NCBI GenBank assembly: GCA_017628395.1
Contig: JAGBZD010000124.1
Coordinates: forward strand, 1-38,801
DNA from: Paludibacteraceae bacterium
GTDB taxonomy: Bacteria > Bacteroidota > Bacteroidia > Bacteroidales > Paludibacteraceae
Direction of reading: 5' to 3'
Length of the DNA: 38,801 nucleotides
Positions 16,919 through 26,700 of this stretch are shown in pieces. The position numbers and the translations under genes are program-made. Numbering within the stretch: position 1 is the stretch's first letter; every line of letters starts with the position of its first letter. The notes below the pieces were generated by a model that made no database searches, had not been told where the DNA came from, and was given only the letters and a program-made list of their open reading frames with translations.

Positions 16919-16950
16919 ATATAGAGGCTGCGTAGTTGCAGCCTCTATAT
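16919..16950 (-). terminator. Strong stem-loop between two operon genes
   Basis: ATATAGAGGCTGC and GCAGCCTCTATAT form a perfect 13-bp stem around a 6-nt loop. It lies 20 bp after the DUF4623-like stop and 20 bp before the next start codon. No long U tract follows, so it may act as a partial terminator, an attenuator or an mRNA 3'-end stabiliser. Confidence 0.5.
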
Positions 16951-16970
16951 ATACATGTTAGTTCGAATTA

Positions 16971-18704
16971 TTATTTAGCTGCAGAGAACTCCAAGATAGT
17001 AAAACCAGCACCAGTAGCAGCTGCATATACCAACAACTTACCATCTACAACGGCGGCATTACATTGAGCTGCACAAGCAGCAACAGTTCTTCTTGTTTCA
17101 GCATCTACATTGGCGATATCCAATGAGTAGTGGAAATCAGGTTCCCAAACACCATCTTCGTCTTCCCAAAGGGTATTAGACAAATCTTGTAAACCTTGTT
17201 CTATACTTACTTGAGCACCGCTTGTGATGTCAATCATGTAAAGAGCAGGACCAACACCAAGACGCTTGGTATTGTTATATGGAGAAGCAAAGATGAGGTA
17301 GTAACCGCTGTTATATTTCACCACATGAGGATCCACACCAGTTTGAGGTTTCAAGCCAGATGCTGTAGATTGGAAGAAGATATCCGTTAATCTTTGACCT
17401 TCTTTATTGATTAACCATGTTGATGCCATATAGTGGCTTGTCAATAAGTAACGATCATTATCTACTTGATTTACATAGCCATAATAAGGGAATGGTTCTT
17501 CCAAAATAATCTCAGTAGGATTAGATAATTCGTTGAAATTAGCCACATCTACACGGTACATACGCTCTGCAGAACCTTCTTGTCCACAGAAGAAAGCATA
17601 ACCATTACCATTTTCATCCACATTGACAGAAATATTATCACCCAAACGAACGACAGCTTTAATGGTGTCGCCATATTCATCTATTCCTAAAACACCATTC
17701 CATGACCAAACATCAGGTGTAGCAGTAGCAGATGCATAGTGATATACTTTCAAATCTTCACCATTACCCAAATTGGTAGATAAGTTGCATATATAAATAT
17801 GTCCATGACTTAAGCAGCCAGAACTTACCACATGGGTACCGCCCTCTATGCCTTCTTGGTTAAGTTCAATTTTGTTAATACTACCTGCCAACAAATCGCT
17901 CACTTTCAACAGGTGATGAGTTGGGGTTGTTGCATCAGCACGAGAAACAACAAGAACATACTCACCATCAAAATCAGAACCACGAGTGTTTTCAGCAGAA
18001 AAGTCGCTATATGTATTTCCTGAAGTCATAGAAAAATCATGAATAATAGGAGCGGATAAATCAGCACCTGGCGTAGGAGCAGCATCAAATGTAAGATTAT
18101 AAGTGGTTTTTCTTCCCATAAATTCAACTACTAATTGACCTGGATTATCCTTTGTAATTTTATCGTTTGTCATAGTTGTGAATTTATAAGTAGCGCGAGT
18201 AGGATATAACTTGATACGACCAAAAGTAGCTTCGCTCTCTTCTAACATATTCAATGCTACAGATTCATCAAAAATACCAGCAGTAACTTCTTCACCATTT
18301 GCTTTTTTCATTACCAATTCAGCCAACTTTGGGTCTGTAGTAGGATCAGTAAGGTTAATCGTTACAGTATATTCTTGAGAAACGGCACCATTAACGACTT
18401 TAATGGTACTAACCAATTGTTTTCCGTCTTCGGAAGCACCAGAAGTAAAATCATATTGTTTTTTCTCCAGACTTGCACCCAATGAATACTTACCATCAAA
18501 TTGCAATGCCTCTACTGGGGTTTCAGCAGGTACAGCATCAAATAGTACCGTATAAGCAGTATTGTCCACAGTACCCACACATGTGGTGTTCTTGATAGAA
18601 ATACTCTTAATGAGAGCCTCACCAGCTTGTTCCTCTTGGTTTTTACAACCCACCATCAGCATACTAAAAATAGCCATGCCGATTAAAAATAAATTCTTTT
18701 TCAT
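16971..18704 (-). CDS. SusCD-associated surface lipoprotein, DUF4623-like, 577 aa
   Basis: It begins with a lipoprotein signal ending in LMVGC (Cys20). Residues about 30-125 form one or two Ig-like beta domains (YTVLFDAVPAETPVEALQFD; SQEYTVTINLTDP), and residues from about 240 on look like a beta-propeller (GEYVLVVSRAD, HIYICNLSTNLG, YLIFASPYNNTKRLGVG). It lies 50 bp after susD. In such loci this position normally holds a surface glycan-binding or accessory protein, so it probably helps capture the substrate at the outer membrane. The DUF4623 assignment is from general resemblance and not certain. Confidence 0.8.
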   Translation of the reverse strand: MKKNLFLIGMAIFSMLMVGCKNQEEQAGEALIKSISIKNTTCVGTVDNTAYTVLFDAVPAETPVEALQFDGKYSLGASLEKKQYDFTSGASEDGKQLVSTIKVVNGAVSQEYTVTINLTDPTTDPKLAELVMKKANGEEVTAGIFDESVALNMLEESEATFGRIKLYPTRATYKFTTMTNDKITKDNPGQLVVEFMGRKTTYNLTFDAAPTPGADLSAPIIHDFSMTSGNTYSDFSAENTRGSDFDGEYVLVVSRADATTPTHHLLKVSDLLAGSINKIELNQEGIEGGTHVVSSGCLSHGHIYICNLSTNLGNGEDLKVYHYASATATPDVWSWNGVLGIDEYGDTIKAVVRLGDNISVNVDENGNGYAFFCGQEGSAERMYRVDVANFNELSNPTEIILEEPFPYYGYVNQVDNDRYLLTSHYMASTWLINKEGQRLTDIFFQSTASGLKPQTGVDPHVVKYNSGYYLIFASPYNNTKRLGVGPALYMIDITSGAQVSIEQGLQDLSNTLWEDEDGVWEPDFHYSLDIANVDAETRRTVAACAAQCNAAVVDGKLLVYAAATGAGFTILEFSAAK

Positions 18705-18754
18705 GATTAATTAATGTTATTAAAATGTTTATAAAGTTTGATAAATATTATCTA

Positions 18755-20530
18755 TTACCATCCCCACTCTGTATTTTGTGACAAAGTATATCCTTTAGAC
18801 TTATACAATGTGATTTGTCCAGAAGGAATAGGATTGATGTAATTGCGCTTGATTGGACGATTGCGTTTTCCTAATGTATTACGCAAAATATATCCTTCAT
18901 TCGTAACAGTATCGTTAGTCATAGGATCAATCTTGCCTGCAATTACAATTTCAGCAGCTTTACTTTTGTAATCACTTGCACGAATGTATGCACCATATCG
19001 AATATCAGGGTTACAGCCATTCCATAGGTAATCCAATTTGCACCAACGCTTGAGGTCGTTGAGGCGGAATCCTTCCAAGCAAAGTTCTACGCGGCGCTCG
19101 CGACGGATTTCCCAAAGCAGAGCTGGAGTCTCACCACCATCTGCAATTTGCTCCATTTGCAAGCGTTTTGGATCATCGAATGTTACTCCATTGATAGCAG
19201 GTTGATCGCCTGCCATTTGCAATGCAGGTAGGTTCACATCAGCACGCGCACGAATAAGATTGATAGATTTATCCAAATCTGCTTGTGCGAATGTAGCGCC
19301 AGTGAGCAGATGTAACTCATATGCAGCTTCTGCATAGTTGAGCAATACTTCTGCATAGCGCAAGCATGGTGCATCTGTAGTATTTTTCTCTTTTGCCCAT
19401 GTAGGATTCGTTTCACCAGCTTTGCTGTCATCCATAAACTTATTCCATGCGTATCCAGAAAGTGCATAATTAAATGGAGTAAGACTCTCACCTTTAATGC
19501 AGTAATGATCGCGAATACACATTGTTAGACGCGGATCACGATTTGCAAAAAATTCCTCACTGGTTTTAGCCACCCAATTCGTATTATTGTAATAGATAGG
19601 CAGACCATTTGCGTTAACAAAATCTTCAGCCAGCGACTTACTCAAACCAGCTTGCGCTTCGGTATAAGAATATGCTAATGTAGAATGCGCTAACAATCCA
19701 TCTTCATATTGACGATACATGATAATCTCTGGATTGCTGCTCAAGTCTTCACTAACAAAAAGGCTTTTGTATGATGGTGCGATAGCATATTTCCCTGAGT
19801 TCATGACCATTTCCGCTGCCGCCTTTGCCATTGTGAGGCATTGCTCAGCCATATCAAGGTCAAGGTTGTGATACTTCAAGAAAGTTCCTTCACGAAGCAT
19901 AAAACGGGAAGCCATAGCAGCCACGACATACTTGTTGATTTGTAAATTGCCATCATTGGCACGCACACTATCCATAGCATATTGGAAATCTGCCATAATG
20001 CAGGAGTCCACATATGTGCGTGGATCGCGATCTTTATAGAGATAATCATTATCACTCAATGAAGGAACTCGATCGTACCAAGGTACATCGCCATAGCGGA
20101 ATACGAGATTGCTATAATAGCAAGCACGGAAGAAACGCGCTACACCACGCCAGTGGTTTTTAGCAGCAACTGTTGCATCAATGCGATCAATATTCTCTAA
20201 TACATAATTCGCTTTTCGAATGTTCGTAAAGCTCCACGAACCATCTGCTTCTGGTACAACAAGAGGTGTAAGATCTTGTTGCTCAACATCTGAAGCGAAG
20301 TCATCGTTGGATGTTTGCCCCATTAAGAATTGACCGTGGGAAGCACCAGAACCATAGCCAGAGAATATTGAGGTATAAAAGCCATACATAAAAGTACGCG
20401 CTTGATCTTCATTCTTCCAGTACTCTGCATCCGTAAAATCATCATATGGAGGTTGATTAAGGAAATCTTCACACCCTACCATTGTGAACATCAGCAAGAC
20501 TGTTAATGATAACAAAAATATCTTTTTCAT
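18755..20530 (-). CDS. SusD/RagB family outer-membrane lipoprotein
   Basis: This 591-residue protein begins with a lipobox (MFTMVGC, Cys20) followed by EDFLNQPPYDDFTDAEYWKN, the classic SusD start. Later motifs include RGVARFFRACYY, MASRFMLREGTF, LRYAEVLLNYAEAA and LWEIRRERRVELCLEGFRLNDL, all typical of the TPR-like SusD scaffold. SusD proteins form the lid over the SusC barrel and bind the transported ligand. It lies 29 bp after susC. The substrate cannot be read from the sequence; the neighbouring amidase and muramidase suggest peptidoglycan fragments. Confidence 0.96.
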   Translation of the reverse strand: MKKIFLLSLTVLLMFTMVGCEDFLNQPPYDDFTDAEYWKNEDQARTFMYGFYTSIFSGYGSGASHGQFLMGQTSNDDFASDVEQQDLTPLVVPEADGSWSFTNIRKANYVLENIDRIDATVAAKNHWRGVARFFRACYYSNLVFRYGDVPWYDRVPSLSDNDYLYKDRDPRTYVDSCIMADFQYAMDSVRANDGNLQINKYVVAAMASRFMLREGTFLKYHNLDLDMAEQCLTMAKAAAEMVMNSGKYAIAPSYKSLFVSEDLSSNPEIIMYRQYEDGLLAHSTLAYSYTEAQAGLSKSLAEDFVNANGLPIYYNNTNWVAKTSEEFFANRDPRLTMCIRDHYCIKGESLTPFNYALSGYAWNKFMDDSKAGETNPTWAKEKNTTDAPCLRYAEVLLNYAEAAYELHLLTGATFAQADLDKSINLIRARADVNLPALQMAGDQPAINGVTFDDPKRLQMEQIADGGETPALLWEIRRERRVELCLEGFRLNDLKRWCKLDYLWNGCNPDIRYGAYIRASDYKSKAAEIVIAGKIDPMTNDTVTNEGYILRNTLGKRNRPIKRNYINPIPSGQITLYKSKGYTLSQNTEWGW

Positions 20531-20559
20531 ATTTAATTCTGAATCAAATGGTTAAACAA

Positions 20560-23500
20560 TTAAAGTGAAATTTGCAAACCGCAGCTAAGTTGGCGAGTAA
20601 ATGGATAGATGCGTCCCCAACCCATGGCACCACCGTCACCCGCAGAAGTTTCGGTTTCAGGGTCAACAGGAAGATTACCTAAGTGGTCAATTTCGCATAC
20701 ATTCTCTGCACTGAAATAAATGCGGAATTTGTCGAAGTGCATTTTCTTCAACACTTTGTCAGGCAAACTATAACCAATCGTGATATTCTTCAAACGGAGA
20801 TAACTCATATCCAAGAGATAGCGTGTTTGGCAGAGGAAGTTGAAGCCAGCCGCCGAATATTGTCCTGGTTGGTTGGTTTCTGCCAAGCGAGGATACCACG
20901 CATTGGTGTTTTCAGGAGTCCAATAGTCGGTTTGGTGAGCATAGTAAGTACCCTCCGAGAAGTTCCATCCAGGAATCATCATAGATCCAGTAGCCCAGTA
21001 TTGGCGCGAACCTACACCTTGGAAGAAGATGTTGAAGTCAATACCTTTCCAATCCACACCAATTTTGAAGTTGTACTCATAGCGTGGCGTGGTATTACCG
21101 ATACGGCTCCAGTCTCCATGGTTGTCCACGGTCTTTTCACCCCATGTGATTTCACCATTACCATCAAGATCCGTATATTTCACATCACCAGGACCATATT
21201 TGTATTTATATCCACTATTTTCAAAATAGGTTTGGGTAGCAATACCTGGCAGCAAGTTGCCTTCCTCGTCGAAGTCAGATTCTTGGAAGAGGCGATCGGT
21301 AGTAAAGCCCCAGATTTCACCAACAACTTTACCTTCGTAGTTGCTACCGTCGATGATAGAAGAAGTTTTGCGAGGGTGTTTTGTTACGATAGTAAGCGCG
21401 TCCGCCAAGTTAGCAGAAACGGTCAAACGGAGGCCATTGGAGAAACGATGGTGGTAATCAATACCCAATTCCCAACCATTGGTGGTCAATTGCGCAGCGT
21501 TTTCATAAGGAGCAGTTGCGCCAAAAGTACTTGGTACTTCTGTACCACCAACCACCATACCATCGTTGATGCGGCGATAGAGGTCGAGGGTTACACCTAA
21601 ATCATCGTTGAAGAAGCGGGTGTCAAGACCTAAGTTGACGGTCTTAATGGTTTCCCAAGTGAATCCATCCGCCAATGCTGTTGGCATGGAGAATGTGAGT
21701 ACATTGGTTTCTCCCATAATCCATCCACTATTAGATGATGCCATGATAGCGCGGAATCGGTTGTCGCCAATGTCTTGGTTACCGATAGAACCATACGAAG
21801 CACGAATCTTCATGAAACTCCAATAAGGGTTGAGTACCTCCCAGAAGTTCTCTTCGCTTGCAACCCATCCGATAGAACCAGAAGGGAAGAAGCCCCATTG
21901 TTGGTCGGTTGGGAAACGAGAAGAACCATCGAAGCGACCGTTCAACTCAATCAGATAACGGTTTTTGTATGAATAATTGGCGCGTGCGAAGAAACCCATG
22001 ATTGCCCAAGAAGTGTGGCTACCATAGATAAACTTGTCACCAATAGCGAGTGAAATCTCAGGTTTGCTTTGATCAAGCAAGTCGCGAATTTCCGAGTTTA
22101 CATAGTCCACTTCTTTGTATTCGATATTCATACCTGCGAATACGCTGAAATTGTGCGCATCGTTCCAAGTATGCTTGTAGCGAAGGACTGCATTACCTGC
22201 GTGGTAGTTGCGGTTATATTGGTATTTATCCACTTTGTTTCGTGAAGTGGCAGCCCAGTTTTCCACCAGAGCCATACTACCGCTCCAGAAATCCCATCCC
22301 CCGACAGTACCACCGCGTTGAGTGATACGCTGATTATCGAGGTTGTAGGTATAGTCGATATCCAATGTCAAATCAGGAATACCTAATACGAAGGTTGCTC
22401 CTACAGAGAAACGCATGTAATCCTTGATATTGCTATCCATATTTGCCGCTGCAGTTTCTGTCACTGAGTTACGGAAAGGTTTTCCTTCGTATGTACCATA
22501 TGGCATGATTGTAGGCCAGCGATAGAGGTAATAGAGGGCATCGTAAGAAGATGTACCATAGTTGAATGGTGTCTCCAAATTTGTTCGTGTATAGAGTGCT
22601 TTGCTGCGCACTTTGAGCCAAGGCTTGATTTCGGTATCGGTAGAATAGTTAACCGAGAAGCGGTTGTATGAGTCTGGATTTACCTTGACTACACCCCCTT
22701 GTCCCATGTAACTGAGACCCATGTAGTAGTTGGTTTTGCCAGCTGTACCCGAGAAACTCATGTTGTGTTGTTGTGAGAATGAGAAATCTTTGATATACTC
22801 ATCCGCAGCCTTCCAACTTCTCCAGAAGTGAGGTACACCCGATCTGATGACAAAGTCGCGTCCCTCAACCATTTCTGCACCGAGATCAGCATTACCAAAT
22901 GCTTGTTCCCATTCTCGCATATACTCAATGTCTTCTGCATTCCATACGAGACCGCAAGAGTTGGTGAACAATGTTGTACCAGGAACTCGGCGATTGCGTG
23001 CTTCCAAAGCCATCTCTGCGCCGATGTATGATGTTGCGATTTCCGGTAATGCTGTAGGCGTAGCCCAAGAGAAGTTGTTGGAGTAGTTGACATTGAACTT
23101 CGACTCTACGCCGCTACCAGATTTGGTGGTGATGAGAATCACACCAAACGCAGCACGCGTACCATAGATACTTGAAGAAGCCGCATCTTTCAAGACAGAA
23201 ATCTCTTTGATGTCGTCCGCGTTAATCATAGAGATGTCGCTGATTTCCACACCGTCCACAAGGATGAGTGGTTGGCTACCGCTCTCGTTGAGCAAAGTAC
23301 CCACAGCACCACGGATACGGAACTTAGGCGAATCGCCAAGACGACCTGAAGAGTTGGTGACAGTAAGACCAGCCACAGCACCTTGCATACCTGTACCGAC
23401 ATTGGCAATAGGACGACCTTCAAGTTGGTCTTCCACGCTGATTGAACCAACCGCACCCGTCAAATTGGCTTTGCGTTGAGTGCCATAACCAACGACTACG

Positions 23501-23799
23501 ACTTCGTCCAATGTGCGTGTATCTTCGCGCATGGTGACATTGATGGTAGTACGATTGTTGATTGTCTCCGTTACGGTAGTATAACCGATGTAGGAGAATT
23601 GCAATTGTGCGTTAGCAGCAGCCTCAATGGTATAATATCCATCGAAATCGGTAATGGTACCATTGGAAGTTCCCCCAACGACTACACTGACACCGATAAG
23701 AGGCTCACCTTGTGTATCCGTCACCTGACCCGTGACCACATTAGCATTGGCTACCAATACAGTAGCCAATGCGATGAATAGAAAAGCTAATCGTTTCAT
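20560..23799 (-). CDS. SusC/RagA family TonB-dependent transporter
   Basis: This 1079-residue protein starts with a signal peptide, then a carboxypeptidase-regulatory-like domain (VVTGQVTDTQGEPLIGVSVV at about 21-40, DFDGYYTI), the conserved LDEVVVVGYGTQRK stretch, a plug with PLILVDGVEI and ISVLKDAASSSIYGTRAAFGVI, and a 22-strand barrel ending in a Phe/Leu-rich strand (LSCGLQISL). It imports ligands across the outer membrane using TonB. Its ATG overlaps the amidase stop (ATGA, 23796-23799), which implies translational coupling. No ECF sigma, hybrid two-component or SusR-type regulator lies in the window. Confidence 0.97.
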   Translation of the reverse strand: MKRLAFLFIALATVLVANANVVTGQVTDTQGEPLIGVSVVVGGTSNGTITDFDGYYTIEAAANAQLQFSYIGYTTVTETINNRTTINVTMREDTRTLDEVVVVGYGTQRKANLTGAVGSISVEDQLEGRPIANVGTGMQGAVAGLTVTNSSGRLGDSPKFRIRGAVGTLLNESGSQPLILVDGVEISDISMINADDIKEISVLKDAASSSIYGTRAAFGVILITTKSGSGVESKFNVNYSNNFSWATPTALPEIATSYIGAEMALEARNRRVPGTTLFTNSCGLVWNAEDIEYMREWEQAFGNADLGAEMVEGRDFVIRSGVPHFWRSWKAADEYIKDFSFSQQHNMSFSGTAGKTNYYMGLSYMGQGGVVKVNPDSYNRFSVNYSTDTEIKPWLKVRSKALYTRTNLETPFNYGTSSYDALYYLYRWPTIMPYGTYEGKPFRNSVTETAAANMDSNIKDYMRFSVGATFVLGIPDLTLDIDYTYNLDNQRITQRGGTVGGWDFWSGSMALVENWAATSRNKVDKYQYNRNYHAGNAVLRYKHTWNDAHNFSVFAGMNIEYKEVDYVNSEIRDLLDQSKPEISLAIGDKFIYGSHTSWAIMGFFARANYSYKNRYLIELNGRFDGSSRFPTDQQWGFFPSGSIGWVASEENFWEVLNPYWSFMKIRASYGSIGNQDIGDNRFRAIMASSNSGWIMGETNVLTFSMPTALADGFTWETIKTVNLGLDTRFFNDDLGVTLDLYRRINDGMVVGGTEVPSTFGATAPYENAAQLTTNGWELGIDYHHRFSNGLRLTVSANLADALTIVTKHPRKTSSIIDGSNYEGKVVGEIWGFTTDRLFQESDFDEEGNLLPGIATQTYFENSGYKYKYGPGDVKYTDLDGNGEITWGEKTVDNHGDWSRIGNTTPRYEYNFKIGVDWKGIDFNIFFQGVGSRQYWATGSMMIPGWNFSEGTYYAHQTDYWTPENTNAWYPRLAETNQPGQYSAAGFNFLCQTRYLLDMSYLRLKNITIGYSLPDKVLKKMHFDKFRIYFSAENVCEIDHLGNLPVDPETETSAGDGGAMGWGRIYPFTRQLSCGLQISL

Positions 23800-26700
23800 T
23801 TTATTACTTTCTTTCCGTTAATAATATACATTCCTTGAGGCAAGTTGCTCTCGTCTGTACCGAGGTATTGACCAGTAACGGTATAGATACCTGTCTTTAA
23901 GATAGGTTGTGCAGTTACATTCTCTACATCGGTAAAGATGATAGTGAGTTTGTCGGTATCAGGTGCAGCAACTACGCATGTGTAGTCGGTAGCAGGCAAT
24001 GCCCAAGCAGCCACGCTACCAGCACCAGAAGCATAGATGTTACCTGCCACATCAAATACAATGTTCCAGCATGATTGACTAAAATTAGTACTTACGCGTC
24101 CAGCTTCTTCCAAAACAGGAACACCAGTAGCATCATACTTCACATTCCAGAGCAAGATACCGCCAGTGATAGCAGTAGCCATCATGGTCATATCTTGGTT
24201 GAAGCCCAAAGCGCCACGGGTACGACCACCAAGCAAACCTGCTGAATTGAAGTCCACTTTGCCCTCTTTGTTGATGTGGATCAAAGCAGGGATTTCTGCA
24301 TTATCTGCAGCACGGTCTTGGCTAATCCACCAACCATATTTATCAGGTTGGATAAAGCTGTTACCATTTTGTTGCAAGAAGTCTGCATTGTCAAATACAA
24401 GTTTGCTTGGAGCTTGCTCCCATGGAGTATTGAGTTCGCCAATATTGTATTGATAGAGGCCCATAGGGTGTACGAGTCCAGGCATGTTGATATCCTCATC
24501 GAAAGTATAGATTACGCGATCAGCACCAGTACCTTCCACCCAAATATGGCTGATAGAACCGTGGATGTCTTTGCCATCAGCTGCGGTATAGATACCATCC
24601 GCAGCAGGTGTACCACCAAAGATAGGATTTAGTACGCTGGTGTTAGCAGGATCCATGATGTATGCGTTGTTTGGATATACATCTGCCCATTCGGAGATAT
24701 ACAACATATGGTCTGGACCTACGGTCACGCGGCATGGAGCACTAATGGCTACCGCCCACTTATCTGAAGTCACTTTCTCAATCATATCCATTGTAGCGTC
24801 ATAGATATAGATAGCCTGTTTATCCCACATCTTCTCGGCACCAGGAGAATCTGCCACATACAACTGACCAAAGTGTGGCGAATTGTAGTCATTATCAATA
24901 GCCAAACCTTTAGAAGACCACATCTTCTCTGGCAGGTTGTCGATTGCGCAAAGTGGTTCATCATCCTTCAATGGCAAGCTGGTAGCTTGGAGAGCCCAAT
25001 TATAGGTACCTGGCGCTACGCCATCCAAATTCACCTCTACACGGTGTGCACCTTTGGTTCGGTTCTCTGCATGGTTCATAGGAATAGTAGCAACCACCTT
25101 CTTGTTATCATCCAAGATTTGCAAAGACAAACCAGCAGCAGGCGCATTGAGGGTGTAAGTAATCATTACCTTGTTGTCTGTAGCCAATGCCGTAGAAGAC
25201 ATGCCAGATGTATATGCATTTAATCCTTCGGTACGAACACCTGTATCTACTCCTGGATCTGGTTTTTCTTCTTCCTTGCCAGTTACTCGTGGATACTTCT
25301 CACGATTGAGTGGTACGCGCGTTGTGTATGTGTTATTGATTTTTGGCATAGAGTAAACCATCAATCGCTCGTTGGTGTTAGAAACGATGTACAAGTTGCC
25401 CGCAGCATCGAAGTCCATACCCATAGTCACGACTTCGCCTTCGCCCCATTTGATGGTATGTTTCTCTGTCAATGTTGGTTTACCAGCGGCGTCGTATTCT
25501 ACTTCCCAAACCTTTACCGTACCGTATTCGGTACCCAAAGCAACTAAGCTACCATCTGCATTAACCGCCATACCACCTTGTTGAATAGCGTCAACGCCGT
25601 TGTTGGAGATATTGAAGTCCACTTCGCCTCTTGCGTTCACATGGAGCAGACCTGGTTTTGCATAACTTGAGTTGTAGCGATATTGGCTCATGAAGAAACC
25701 TCCGTGTTGGTCGTATGCCAATTGTCCACTACCATTTTCCATGTATGAAGCAGCTGCATCATCATAAATAGTAGCGGTTGGAGTTTCTTTCCATGGCAAG
25801 GTATCTAATTTTCCAATGTTATATTGAAGAATATTACCACGCACAGTACCTTTCGAATTATCACGGTCATAGGTATAAAGTACTTCGTCTTTACCTAATC
25901 CAGTTATATAGCAGTGCATAATAGGATTAGTAATCATTTTTCTTGACGAAGTCATTATCTGTCCATTATCTTTAGAACGACGACCATCAAATAGTTGTAT
26001 AAAAGTACCTTCTGGCTTGTCAGCCTCCATAATATATATACCCGCAGAAGTAAAGGAACTACTACATACGAACAAATCGCCATTAGGTGCTACCGCAGGA
26101 CGCGACAATGCCCATTGATAGTTAGGGCTTGATTCGTTCTTACCCCACTCGATATTACCATGCCAAGCGTTAGCCCCTTGGTTGGTGATATCTTGGAAGT
26201 CGCTACTGAGAACGAAGACACCCATAGTAGAGTTACGGAATGATTCTGCTGTACCATACTCGCATTGTCCAGCTACAGAGTTAGTCACATAAACACGACC
26301 GAAGTATGGGCTGGCAGGTGTCTTATCCACAGCTACACCGCGAGGTGCATAGAATTGGAAGATTTCATCATCGTTGCTAATCTTCACTGGGAAAGCCACT
26401 GGTCGTGCTGTAGCGGTAATGCTATAGTAATCAAAAGCGGTTTTACCGAATGGGTTAGCTACTTTATGATGACCTTTCGTGAGTGCTCCAACGGATTTTG
26501 TATCAACGATTTCGTTGTTTTTCTCGATAGAGATTGTGACATCGGTAGCATCCTCGTTGAGACGGAAGATGAAGTTCTTGCCATCATAGTCCACCTCGCC
26601 TGCATAGATATTAGCTACCGCAGCAGAGAGTGTTTGATAGTGCTGCATGCCATAGCCGTCTGCCAAAGTCATAATATGGATTGTATAGCCGTCCACCCAA

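Noticed and set aside
20683..21600. Open frame of 305 codons on the plus strand
   Set aside because: It lies entirely antisense to the well-supported SusC gene and shows no domain or plausible start context.
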